From assembly GCA_964652755.1 (NCBI GenBank), contig CAZZBP010000031.1, forward strand, positions 1 through 21,765: 21,765 bases of DNA. The letters are read 5' to 3'. Under the pieces are notes generated by a model. The model did not search any database and was not told where the DNA came from. It worked only from the letters and a program-made list of their open reading frames with translations. Position 1 is the stretch's first letter, and every line of letters starts with the position of its first letter. The DNA is from UBA11795 sp964652755. Its GTDB lineage: Bacteria; Chloroflexota; Dehalococcoidia; Lucifugimonadales; UBA826. Position numbers and translations under genes: made by a program. Positions 7,240 to 14,396 of this stretch are shown one piece after another.

Positions 7240-7515
7240 CTAATAATTTAAATTCTCTAGTTTTTCCACAAAGCGTAGCCATGAGGGGTCGGTAATCGTG
7301 GTACGTAAAGCAGATTCTAATCGTCTTTTTTTGATAGATTCCCTTGGGCATGAGCGATCTTTGCATAAGTAAGCGCCTCTTCCTGGCATTATCCCCAGTA
7401 GGTCAAACTGAAGCTCCTGTGACTTATTTGAAACCAACCTGTAGAGACTTGTTTTATTATCTTTTTTACCGCAGACCCAGCACGTCCTTTGGGGAACCTC
7501 TTTAGGCTTTGCCAT
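7240..7515 (-). CDS. ylxR: YlxR/RnpM (DUF448) family RNA-binding protein
   Basis: This 91-residue protein has the DUF448 pattern: PQRTCWVCGKKDNKTSLYRLV at the N-terminus, then LGIMPGRGAYLCKDRSCPRESIKKRRLESALR. In the family the GRGAY/YLC region and the following basic helix form the nucleic-acid-binding face. The Bacillus member (RnpM) has been reported to bind and modulate RNase P RNA. The position between nusA and infB is the textbook one and supports the call. Its ATG follows the end of the nusA reading frame by 19 bases. Two conserved cysteine pairs could bind a metal; that is inferred. Confidence 0.93.
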   Translation of the reverse strand: MAKPKEVPQRTCWVCGKKDNKTSLYRLVSNKSQELQFDLLGIMPGRGAYLCKDRSCPRESIKKRRLESALRTTITDPSWLRFVEKLENLNY

Positions 7516-7534
7516 GAACCGCTATGGGTTGAAT

Positions 7535-8131
7535 TCAACGGCGCCTTCTGGCTGGCTTCGAGCGGCGGTTCCGATTGTTGGATTGTGAAGGGCTCTTTTT
7601 CCCTCTTCTGGCAGTGACACCTCCTTTGAGATCTTCAATGTCCTCTGCGAAGCGAATCATTCCGCCTGTTTGAGAGGCTCCAGTACCGGCGCGATGGATT
7701 GACCATATATCCTCAGGGACATTGGTTAGATCCGAACCAAACGAATCGTCTTCTTCCTCTTCTTTCTCCTCTTCTTTCTCCTCTTCTTCCATTAGGAGAA
7801 GTTCTTCTTCAGCGGTTAATTCATCGCCAGGTTCTGATTGTTCTTCTTGGCTTGGAGCTGCCTCCTGATTTTCTTCTGACGCGATGAGTGCTATCAATTG
7901 AGCTTCTTCATCTATTTCAGGTACGGAAGCAGCAGAGGTTAGTTGTTGCTCCTCTGAGATGACCATATTGCTAGCACTGTCTATAAAGTCAGCGACAGTT
8001 TCGATAAGGCTCTCATCATCAAGTGATGGTGGTGCAGGTTCTTCTTGAAGTACAGGCTTTGTTGCTACGTCAGGTTGAGTTACTCTAGGCATCTTGGATA
8101 AATCCACATCCAAGTCACTTTTTATGTCCAC
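7535..8131 (-). pseudogene. nusA: C-terminal part of NusA, separated by an in-frame TAG
   Basis: This segment continues the nusA frame directly beyond the TAG at 8144-8146. The codons between the TAG and this GTG read AGWK, and the segment opens VDIKSDLDV. Together they restore the end of the NusA KH2 domain (family pattern 'AARLTGWKIDI'). The remaining ~185 residues are low complexity: Pro/Gln/Glu-rich, then a strongly acidic run near residues 110-130 (EEEEKEEEKEEEEDD), then a basic tail (RRGKKSPSQSNNRNRRSKPARRRR-like). Long acidic extensions occur on NusA in some phyla. As drawn it could be translated alone from GTG 8131, but there is no gene family it matches alone. I read it as the detached end of NusA. 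Confidence 0.7.
7749..7790. repeat. Low-complexity CTT/CCT tract with a 12-bp tandem repeat
   Basis: The plus strand is almost purely C and T here. Two perfect copies of TCTTTCTCCTCT (7761-7772 and 7773-7784) are followed by a half copy. On the coding (minus) strand this gives the Glu/Lys run of the NusA C-terminal extension. Such a tract can change length by slippage in steps of four residues without breaking the frame. Confidence 0.7.
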
Positions 8132-8143
8132 CTTCCAGCCAGC

Positions 8144-9152
8144 CTATTTTGCAGCCATCCTTGCGTTTTGGCCTTCTTTCCCAATCGCGAGCGATAGATG
8201 TCTATCTGGGACAATTGCTATCGCATTGCCTTCTTCTTGGTTTATGTCAACCCTGTGTACTTGGGATGGGCTTAATGCGTTTGCAATAAACCTATTCGGG
8301 TCTTTGCTCCATTCGAGGATATCTATCTTTTCGCCTTGAAGTTCGTTAACAATACTTTGAATGCGAACGCCGCGTAGGCCAACGCATGATCCTACTGGGT
8401 CAACACCGTCTTGACGGGCTCTAACCGCGACCTTGCTGCGGGAACCGCTTTCACGTGCTATTCCTACAATCTCCACCGCACCATTAAAAATTTCTGGAAC
8501 TTCTTGCTCAAACAGACGTCGAAGTAAAAGCTCGTCAGTTCTTGAAACAATAAGCTCCGGTCCTTTTACGGATTCTTTATCTATTGTTTGAAGTAATACC
8601 TTTACTTTTGAACCTTGCCTGTATCTCTCAGAAGTAACTTGTTGGCTTATTGGCAGGATAGCTTCAGTTCTACCAGTGTCCACAACGATTTTCGTTGGCT
8701 CAATTCGTTGAATGGTCACAGTTATGATTTCGCCTTCCCGTCCTTCATACTCTGCTAATACAATCTCTCTCTCTGCCTCACGAAGGCGTTGTAAAACCAC
8801 TTGTTTTGCCGTCTGAGCTGCGATACGACCTGCACTGTTGGGGATCTCTTCAGTGGCGATCGTGTCTCCTATAGCAGAGTTAGTTCTAAACTTGGCCTGA
8901 GCTTCAGCCACACTAATTTCTTGCAGAGGNNNNNNNNNNATCAGTAACTATATCGACTACCGTCTTAATGATGTCTACGCGGATATCTCCGGATCCAGGA
9001 TCAAGGCGGACGGATATGTTTCTTCCTTCGGTCACACTGTCTTTTTTAAAAGCGGATACCAGAGCCGCTTCGATGGCAGACATGACTTTATCTCGAGGCA
9101 AGTTACGCTCGGCGGCAAGTTGCGTTAAAGCGACCAAGAAATCACTCTTCAA
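8144..9152 (-). CDS. nusA: NusA, transcription termination/antitermination factor (interrupted, contains a 10-N gap)
   Basis: NusA binds RNA polymerase and modulates pausing, termination and antitermination. In order: N-terminal RNAP-binding domain (MKSDFLVALTQLAAERNLPRDKVMSAIEAAL), then EIPNSAGRIAAQTAKQVVLQRLREAER, S1 domain (EGEIITVTIQRIEPTKIVVDTG), KH1 (KVAVRARQDGVDPVGSCVGLRG) and KH2 (HLSLAIGKEGQNARMAAK). The frame stops at TAG 8144-8146 where the family has a Leu, so the end of KH2 and the tail are cut off. Ten Ns at 8930-8939 fall on a codon boundary: VTD before them and PLQEIS after them join with no missing residue when compared with NusA, so the gap is probably a zero-length placeholder. 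TTG start; ribosome site GGGAGGTGG lies 6-8 bases before it. First gene of nusA-ylxR-infB-rbfA-truB; no rimP precedes it. Confidence 0.93.
8930..8939. other. Assembly gap (10 N) inside nusA
   Basis: Ten Ns split the nusA frame. A literal 10 bases would shift the frame and give an early stop. Removing them joins the two halves in frame and matches NusA without missing residues. The Ns therefore mark a scaffold join rather than measured sequence. Confidence 0.95.
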
Positions 9153-9192
9153 TTTTTGCCACCTCCCGCAATTAATATCCCGTTATAACAAA

Positions 9193-9215
9193 GAAAGTGG
9201 GGAACCCCCACTTTC
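9193..9215 (-). promoter_or_regulatory. Hairpin in the nusA leader (possible attenuator)
   Basis: A perfect 10-bp stem (GAAAGTGGGG/CCCCACTTTC) has a 3-base loop. Read on the minus strand it is followed by TTTGTT, a weak T tract. It lies between the proposed nusA promoter and the nusA ribosome site, about 25 bases into the transcript. It has the shape of a weak intrinsic terminator, the kind whose efficiency depends on NusA. It could instead be a stabilising 5' hairpin, or a terminator for an unseen upstream minus-strand transcript. Confidence 0.6.
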
Positions 9216-9246
9216 AAAGCCAAAATACAAATATTCAGATGTCCCA

Positions 9247-9275
9247 AGTATAGCATTCAGCCTACTCTGAAACAA
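9247..9275 (-). promoter_or_regulatory. Putative promoter of the nusA operon (extended -10)
   Basis: On the minus strand -35 TTGTTT (9270-9275) is followed by a 17-base spacer and -10 TATACT (9247-9252). The -10 is preceded by TGC, giving an extended -10 element. The predicted start is near 9240, which leaves a leader of about 88 bases before the nusA TTG. Confidence 0.65.
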
Positions 9276-9371
9276 CTGGAATTCTAGGAACAAGAACACG
9301 CCTGTAAGATAGGCTTTAAAATGGGAGAAGTAATGAATCGGAACAGTACGCACGCTGGCACATTAGCAAAA

Positions 9372-9399
9372 TTGTAAGGATCGAAAATTCAGCGATTAT
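9372..9399 (+). promoter_or_regulatory. Weak candidate promoter for modABC
   Basis: On the plus strand TTGTAA (9372-9377), a 16-base spacer and GATTAT (9394-9399) lie 21 bases before the modA ATG. The -10 is a poor match. I see no ModE-like palindrome and no convincing molybdenum-cofactor riboswitch in the 270 bases between nusA and modA. Confidence 0.3.
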
Positions 9400-9420
9400 T
9401 TATTGTCATGTTTATCAGTC

Positions 9421-10203
9421 ATGTCACATAGAACGTCACTCAAAAACCTATCAATATTAGTGTTAATTTCCATAGTTTTACTTGGATGTGACCTAAAAGC
9501 ACAAGACGATAAACTCCTGATTTTCGTAGCAGCAAGCCTGGCGAACGTTGTCTTAGAGACTGAGAATGCATTTGAAGAGCAGTCTGGGGCAGAGTTAATT
9601 TTCAATATTGCGGGCTCTCAGACTTTGGCTGGTGAAATCGCAAACGGCGCGCCGGCAGACGTTTTCATATCGGCAGGTCCAAGTCCGATGAGTTTTCTCG
9701 TGGAGCGTAATAAGGTAGCTTCACATTCTGTCAGAGACATTGTTGGGAACCTACTGGTTATTGCGGTTTCTTCTGAAGGGGATTATGAGGAACTTCAATT
9801 TATAGAACAGTTAGCTACCATGAAAAGAGTGGCGATCGCAGATCCTGAGTTAGCCCCAGCAGGCAGGTACGCCAAAGAATCTTTATCGAACATTGGTCTG
9901 TGGGAAAAAATATATTCCATCCTCATATATGCTGCTGATGTCAGAGCAGCGTTGGCGTATGTGCAGACCGGTAATGTCGACGCTGCGATTGTATACAGCA
10001 CTGATTTGGCTGTGGCTAAAGGTGTTTTGGGAAAAAACCTAATCCCGGAATCATCATATTCCCAAGTTACATATCCTGCTGCTATAGTGGTTGGCTCGAA
10101 CAAGAAAGCACTTGCCGAAGACTATTTTGACTTTCTTTATAGTGAACAGGTAGCCAGTATTTTTAGAAAGCATGGTTTCTTAACGGTGGACTCGACAAAT
10201 TGA
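9421..10203 (+). CDS. modA: ModA, molybdate ABC transporter substrate-binding lipoprotein
   Basis: ModA captures molybdate (or tungstate) outside the membrane and delivers it to ModBC. A signal peptide of about 22 residues ends in a lipobox LLGC with Cys23, so the mature protein is probably lipid-anchored, as expected where there is no outer membrane. Family motifs are FVAASLANVV, the oxyanion-binding SQTLAGEIANGAPADVFISA, DPELAPAGRYAKESL, RAALAYVQTGNVDAAIVYSTD and the final YPAAIV. The frame also opens at TTG 9403; I prefer the ATG at 9421 because it gives a clean signal peptide. modB follows after 13 bases and modC after that. Confidence 0.95.
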   Translation: MSHRTSLKNLSILVLISIVLLGCDLKAQDDKLLIFVAASLANVVLETENAFEEQSGAELIFNIAGSQTLAGEIANGAPADVFISAGPSPMSFLVERNKVASHSVRDIVGNLLVIAVSSEGDYEELQFIEQLATMKRVAIADPELAPAGRYAKESLSNIGLWEKIYSILIYAADVRAALAYVQTGNVDAAIVYSTDLAVAKGVLGKNLIPESSYSQVTYPAAIVVGSNKKALAEDYFDFLYSEQVASIFRKHGFLTVDSTN

Positions 10204-10216
10204 TGGCCGTTTACTA

Positions 10217-10888
10217 ATGATCGTTGATATCAGTCTCCTCACACTGAAAGTGGCGCTTGTTGCAACCTTAGTAAATTTTCCATTTGCCCTTTATGTGGGA
10301 TGGCTGCTAGGCCGCAAAAATATAAAAGGGACCTTATTCTTAGAGGTGCTTGTTACACTTCCACTTGCACTCCCACCGGTAGTTATAGGTTACGGATTGC
10401 TGCTTGCTTTTGGAGATAGAGGTCCGGTAGGGGCATTTTTGGAAAAAGCATTCGGCATTGATATTATCTTCACATGGTTTGCAGCCTCTTTGGCGGCGGC
10501 TATCGTTTCTTTTCCATTAATGGTCCGCTCCATAATAGTGGCAATGGCGAACGTAGATGAGAAACTAGAGCGTTCTGCAAGGGTCTTGGGAGCGGGTCCA
10601 CTTAGAACATTTTTCACGGTAACATTACCGCTCTCCTACCAAGGGATAGTTGCGGGCGTGCTTTTGGGATTTGTTCGGGCCTTGAGTGAGTTCGGAGCAA
10701 CCATAATAGTGGCGGGCAATATTCCCGGACGGACGCAGACTATTCCCCTCGCTCTTTTCGCGAAAGTTCAGTTGGGTGAAAACGGAAAAGCCTTTGAACT
10801 TGTTGCAGTTTCTATTCTATTAGCCGTAATTTCCCTTGGAGTTCATAATTTCTTGCTAGCCCGTTCAGGGAACAGGAGCATTATTTGA
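10217..10888 (+). CDS. modB: ModB, molybdate ABC transporter permease
   Basis: This 223-residue inner-membrane protein has about five hydrophobic segments. The ModB sequences PLALPPVVIGYGLLLAFG and DRGPVG are near residues 53-74. The ABC-permease coupling segment (EAA loop) is ERSARVLGAGPLRTFFTVTLPLSYQGIVAG, followed by LSEFGATIIVAGNIPGRTQTIPLALF, very typical of ModB. It forms the membrane channel as a dimer and docks with ModC. The length is the usual one. Its TGA stop overlaps the TTG start of modC (10885-10888), so the two are probably translationally coupled. Confidence 0.96.
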   Translation: MIVDISLLTLKVALVATLVNFPFALYVGWLLGRKNIKGTLFLEVLVTLPLALPPVVIGYGLLLAFGDRGPVGAFLEKAFGIDIIFTWFAASLAAAIVSFPLMVRSIIVAMANVDEKLERSARVLGAGPLRTFFTVTLPLSYQGIVAGVLLGFVRALSEFGATIIVAGNIPGRTQTIPLALFAKVQLGENGKAFELVAVSILLAVISLGVHNFLLARSGNRSII

Positions 10889-11976
10889 ACCCGCGAGAGT
10901 CGAAAGTCAAGGTCGATATTAGGTTAAAGCGAGGTGATTTTCAATTGTGTTGTAATGCACAATTACCGGGGGGAGTGACAGCTGTGTATGGCCCTTCAGG
11001 TAGTGGGAAGACAACTCTTCTCAACTGTGTAGCGGGGTTCACTGTCCCAGATGATGGAGAAATAACAACATCTGGAACCACATTCTTTTCAAGTAGTTCA
11101 CATATAAATCTAGCTCCTGAAAAGAGAAGGATTGGGTATGTGCTCCAAGAATCGGGTCTTTTCCCTCATTTAACGGTGGAGAAAAATATTGAATACGGTT
11201 TTAACCTGACGCCGAAAAACCTGAGAAAGTACACACCACGTCAGTTAATAGAAATGATGGGTATCACTCACCTCTCCCAGAGAGATACAAAAGCACTATC
11301 TGGGGGCGAACGGCAGAGGGTTGCTCTCTCAAGGTCACTGGCATCAGCCCCACAGCTATTGCTTTTAGACGAGCCTTTAGCGTCTATAGACGCCCCCTCA
11401 AGAGGATTTATTATTCAAAAATTGAAGATGATTTCTAATGAAATGAGAATTCCAGTACTGTACGTCTCTCATTCTTTGTCTGAGGTGATTGCTATCGCAG
11501 ATCATGTGCTAGTTCTTTCTAACGGCTCGGTTGCTGCTGAGGGTTCTCCGAATATCTTGTTAGGGCATCCTGATGTTAGAAAACTGTCTAACTTCAACTC
11601 GTTTGAAAATTTTCTGGAAGGTATTGTCATATCTGAGGACTTAGAAAACCACATCACCGCGGTTGCAGTTGGTGATACAAATTTTCTTGTATCGCATATA
11701 GGTTCTAGTATCGGAAGCAAAATCATTCTTTCTATACGATCATCTGATGTTATTCTGAGCGGCGAAGTCCCTTCGGCACTTAGCGCCAGAAATGTGATAA
11801 AAGCAACCGTCTCTCAGGTCCATTTCTCTGAAAACGCAGTGTTGGTAGAATGCGACTTCGGGGAAAAAATGTTGGTCGAAATAACGCGACAAGCACAGCA
11901 GCAACTAGGCATAAATAAAACCAGTTCAATTTATATGATTGCTAAGGCTAGCAGCATAATGACCTTGGATAAATAG
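10885..11976 (+). CDS. modC: ModC, molybdate ABC transporter ATP-binding protein
   Basis: This 363-residue ATPase powers molybdate uptake. Walker A GPSGSGKT is at 36-43, Q-loop VLQESGLFPHLTV about 86-98, signature LSGGERQRVALSRSLA at 138-153, Walker B LLLLDEP with Asp162/Glu163, D-loop ASID and the switch His in YVSHS. The C-terminal third (about 230-363) has weaker conservation and fits a TOBE (molybdate-binding, regulatory) domain. The start is TTG, overlapping the modB stop in TTGA. No terminator hairpin is visible in the 31 bases before the convergent amidohydrolase. Confidence 0.95.
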   Translation: MNPRESKVKVDIRLKRGDFQLCCNAQLPGGVTAVYGPSGSGKTTLLNCVAGFTVPDDGEITTSGTTFFSSSSHINLAPEKRRIGYVLQESGLFPHLTVEKNIEYGFNLTPKNLRKYTPRQLIEMMGITHLSQRDTKALSGGERQRVALSRSLASAPQLLLLDEPLASIDAPSRGFIIQKLKMISNEMRIPVLYVSHSLSEVIAIADHVLVLSNGSVAAEGSPNILLGHPDVRKLSNFNSFENFLEGIVISEDLENHITAVAVGDTNFLVSHIGSSIGSKIILSIRSSDVILSGEVPSALSARNVIKATVSQVHFSENAVLVECDFGEKMLVEITRQAQQQLGINKTSSIYMIAKASSIMTLDK

Positions 11977-12007
11977 GATTGCAGAATTAATTGAGCTGGA
12001 AACCACT

Positions 12008-13132
12008 TTAGGTTAGAAGGATTCCTTCTTTCTTAACTACGTTGCCTTGAGACACGATAGTGTCTACGCTGTGAAGTAATTTTATATCTGCTGAAGGGTC
12101 TCCATCTATTATTAAAACGTCGGCAGATTTATTTTCGGATAGTGTTCCAATTTCATTTTCCATGCCTAAACATTCAGCAGAAGTTCTTGTCGAACAGATA
12201 ATTGCTTCGATGGGGCTGATTCCCATTTTTTCCACCATAACCTGAGGGATGTAGGCGAAATCATCAAAATTTGCGTTGGTCATTCCAGAATCCATTCCAG
12301 TAACAAATTTCACTCCACGGTCCCACATGTCGCGGAGAATTTCGAACCTTCTAGCCGGGTCGCTTGTTGGGACTGAACCTGGTATCGGAATTCTTCCTCT
12401 CATACGGTTAAGATGAGATAGGGCAAGGGTGGNNNNNNNNNNCACACAATTGACGACACCTTTAGCGGCATGGCAATGAGCAGCGACCTTCAGACCCAGG
12501 CGTTCCGCGTCTTCTACTGCACTGCGCAAGACTTCTGAGCTGTATTGAGGAGCCCTAACATTTGTTCCTGGGGTAAATCCTCCACCAGTGGACATAATTT
12601 TTATATGGTCGGCTCCAAGTTTAAATTGTTGTCTTATGGCTTGGACGACTTCATGTGAAGTGTTAGCTTCTGTACCGAACATGTTGCAGTGGCCTCCTGT
12701 AGTAGTTATAGGAGTGCCCGCAACCAAAAACCGAGGTCCTGGAATGATCCCGTCCTGGATCGCCTTTTTGAGTGGGAAGACGACTTCATTGCGGCTGCCT
12801 AAATCTCTCATAGTGGTGACCCCTGATGATAGCGCGCTTCTGACTGCTTGAGTTCCTCTCATCAGGAAAGTCTCGTTACTCTCTGTAGTTATGTGTGTGT
12901 AAGCGTCAGTGCTCGCGCTGCAGTGAATATGTGAATGCATCTCTATGAAACCGGGCATCAATGTTCCATTTGGATTATGGATTATTTCGGCTCCAGATAT
13001 ATCGCTTTCAAGTAATTCACTTTGCGCACACACTTTGGAAATCCGGTCGCCTTCAATAACAACCGCCCCTTCTGATACTGTAGTTGTTCCCGTGCCATCT
13101 ATCAGAAGCCCGGCTTTCAGAACAAGTTTCAT
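12008..13132 (-). CDS. Metal-dependent amidohydrolase (imidazolonepropionase-like/prolidase-like), with an assembly gap
   Basis: This is a member of the amidohydrolase superfamily: TIM-barrel enzymes that hydrolyse C-N and related bonds. It has the N-terminal beta-sandwich (KAGLLIDGTGT...VVIEGDRI), PGFIEMHSH with metal ligands His66 and His68, the probable carbamylated Lys178 in DHIKIMSTGG, His219 in VAAHCH, the catalytic-site Asp in TGMDSGM and the C-terminal LGMENEIGTLSENKSADVLIIDGDP. Ten Ns at 12433-12442 follow NCV. Here the missing part is real: the segment expected between this point and TLALSHL, including the second metal His (usually 'IEHG' or similar), is absent. The 374-residue length is therefore an underestimate. 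The substrate is unknown; such enzymes act on dipeptides, hydantoins, imidazolones or similar compounds. Single gene, divergent from the Nudix gene. Confidence 0.88.
   Translation of the reverse strand: MKLVLKAGLLIDGTGTTTVSEGAVVIEGDRISKVCAQSELLESDISGAEIIHNPNGTLMPGFIEMHSHIHCSASTDAYTHITTESNETFLMRGTQAVRSALSSGVTTMRDLGSRNEVVFPLKKAIQDGIIPGPRFLVAGTPITTTGGHCNMFGTEANTSHEVVQAIRQQFKLGADHIKIMSTGGGFTPGTNVRAPQYSSEVLRSAVEDAERLGLKVAAHCHAAKGVVNCVXXXXTLALSHLNRMRGRIPIPGSVPTSDPARRFEILRDMWDRGVKFVTGMDSGMTNANFDDFAYIPQVMVEKMGISPIEAIICSTRTSAECLGMENEIGTLSENKSADVLIIDGDPSADIKLLHSVDTIVSQGNVVKKEGILLT
12433..12442. other. Assembly gap (10 N) inside the amidohydrolase gene
   Basis: Ten Ns interrupt the frame. The frame continues correctly across 10 bases, so the true length is 1 more than a multiple of 3. 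Comparison with the family suggests that a few tens of codons, with the second metal-binding His, are missing. Confidence 0.95.
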
Positions 13133-13172
13133 TAAGAGTCTCTCCTATTCACGCTCATGCCAATTTGAAGAC

Positions 13173-13201
13173 ATTATAGCTAAAGGAAAAAATATAATGC
13201 A
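13173..13201 (-). promoter_or_regulatory. Possible promoter for the amidohydrolase
   Basis: On the minus strand a consensus -10 TATAAT (13173-13178) lies 41 bases before the ATG. The matching -35 position (TGCATT, 13196-13201, 17-base spacer) is poor, so this is only suggestive. Confidence 0.35.
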
Positions 13202-13211
13202 TACTTTGGTG

Positions 13212-13240
13212 TTGCTCACTGTTTAGGTCGACAATATACT
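13212..13240 (+). promoter_or_regulatory. Putative promoter for the Nudix gene
   Basis: On the plus strand -35 TTGCTC (13212-13217), a 17-base spacer and -10 TATACT (13235-13240) lie 41 bases before the Nudix ATG, in the 148-base divergent intergenic region. Confidence 0.5.
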
Positions 13241-13280
13241 CGAGGCGTTAACGAATAGAGTGTTAGATTAAGGATTAAAG

Positions 13281-14057
13281 ATGGCCGAACTCAAATGGAC
13301 TATGAACCCTTTTGGGGGGGCAGTGATTGAACCTAAATCACTGAGTGCAGACCCGGATATGTTTTCTCATCAAGTCGACTCGGCGATAGTCCAATGGAAG
13401 GAAACCGAAGTAAAGGTAGCATGGCTTAATATTCCTCATCAAACCGTTACAATCGTACCGGTTGCTGCACAGAGAGGCTTCATATTCCATCATGCCGAGT
13501 CCGGATATGTCATGATGACCCTACGAATTGAAGACGGTGCATTTATTCCCCCTTACGCCACCCATTATATTGGGATTGGTGGTGTGGTTCTTAATAAGAG
13601 ACAAGAACTTCTCGTCGTGTCTGAAAGATACAGAATGGGAGGTCGCGGACCTTCATATAAACTGCCTGGCGGGGCTTTGCAACCCGGTGAACATCTTGAA
13701 GAGGCGGCTGTTAGAGAGGTGGAAGAGGAAACTGGAGTAAGAACAGAATTTGATGCCCTTGTATGTTTTCGGCACTGGCATGGGTATCGTTACGGAAAGT
13801 CTGACATCTATTTCGTAGCTAGGCTTACTGCCTTGAGTGAAGATATTACAATGCAAGAGGAAGAAATATCGGAGTGTCTTTGGATGCCGGTCGATGATTT
13901 TTTAAGCAGCGAAGATATTCATGTGTTTAATAAAATGATAGTTCGGTCTGCCTTGGAGAGTAAGGGCGTTTCCCCAATGAAAATTCGTGGCTATGAACCG
14001 GCCGGGAAATTCGAATTTTTTATGCCAGCTGAAACACATAGCGAAGCCCAACAATAA
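13281..14057 (+). CDS. NUDT6-like two-domain Nudix hydrolase
   Basis: The 258-residue protein has a C-terminal Nudix domain with the full Nudix box (GGALQPGEHLEEAAVREVEEETGV, about residues 132-155; pattern G-x5-E-x7-R-E-x2-E-E-x-G). It is therefore expected to hydrolyse a nucleoside-diphosphate-linked substrate with Mg2+. The N-terminal ~90 residues (VQWKETEVKVAWLNIP...GFIFHHAESGYVMMTLRI...PPYATHYIGIGG) match, by eye, the pre-Nudix domain of the eukaryotic NUDT6/GFG family and its plant Nudix relatives, including the FHHAE motif and Y-A-[TS]-H. Family members are reported to act on ADP-ribose, NADH or CoA derivatives, or to have unclear substrates, so I give none. It precedes the aldolase-like remnant by 21 bases. 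Confidence 0.85.
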   Translation: MAELKWTMNPFGGAVIEPKSLSADPDMFSHQVDSAIVQWKETEVKVAWLNIPHQTVTIVPVAAQRGFIFHHAESGYVMMTLRIEDGAFIPPYATHYIGIGGVVLNKRQELLVVSERYRMGGRGPSYKLPGGALQPGEHLEEAAVREVEEETGVRTEFDALVCFRHWHGYRYGKSDIYFVARLTALSEDITMQEEEISECLWMPVDDFLSSEDIHVFNKMIVRSALESKGVSPMKIRGYEPAGKFEFFMPAETHSEAQQ

Positions 14058-14078
14058 GTCGCAAATGAGGTATTTACT

Positions 14079-14273
14079 ATGGAGTGCAAAAACCTGAAAC
14101 AAAGTATCAGAGAAGGAGAACTCTTGATAGGGGTTTCAGTTCCACTAAACGCTTCAATGGATCAATTGGAAGGGACTACTACAAGAATCAGTTTTAGGAG
14201 CTATGATCACAAATTAGGTGATAAATATATAGACATGGGAGCGACTATTTTAATGGAAAGCCCAAAATCCTAA
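14079..14273 (+). pseudogene. Probable remnant of an HpcH/HpaI-type aldolase
   Basis: This short frame codes for 64 residues. The first 31 (NLKQSIREGELLIGVSVPLNAS and MDQLEG) resemble the N-terminus of HpcH/HpaI aldolase-family proteins ('LK..L..GE..IG...P......E'). The catalytic barrel with its metal-binding Glu and Asp is missing. The second half (ISFRSYDHKLGDKYIDMGATILME) loosely resembles a later part of the same family, as if an internal segment had been deleted. It has a start codon and weak ribosome site (GAGG) and may still be translated. I judge it a decayed gene. A genuine small protein of unknown function is the alternative. Confidence 0.45.
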
Positions 14274-14367
14274 AAAGATTATCTTTATCGGGTAATTCAA
14301 CAATAAGGCGCCCTGACGTGTAATTGTGGATTTTGCTCATAGATCACAAATCAGGCGAAATTTTAAA

Positions 14368-14396
14368 TTGACACCTATCTAGGTCAAAAGTAAACT
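14368..14396 (+). promoter_or_regulatory. Strong sigma-70-type promoter of rpmH
   Basis: A perfect -35 TTGACA (14368-14373), a 17-base spacer and -10 TAAACT (14391-14396) stand 28 bases before the rpmH ATG. This is the best promoter match in the window. It probably drives rpmH and perhaps the rnpA-yidD-yidC-jag genes behind it. Confidence 0.75.

Noticed and set aside
8144..8146. Pyrrolysine or other amber recoding at the nusA TAG
   Set aside because: Several genes in the window end normally at TAG, there is no downstream insertion element visible, and NusA has no known need for such a residue. Error or mutation is simpler.
9153..9402. Molybdenum-cofactor riboswitch or tRNA between nusA and modA
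   Set aside because: The only clear structure is the hairpin at 9193-9215, which belongs to the nusA leader. No cloverleaf or multi-stem Moco fold can be drawn on the plus strand near modA.
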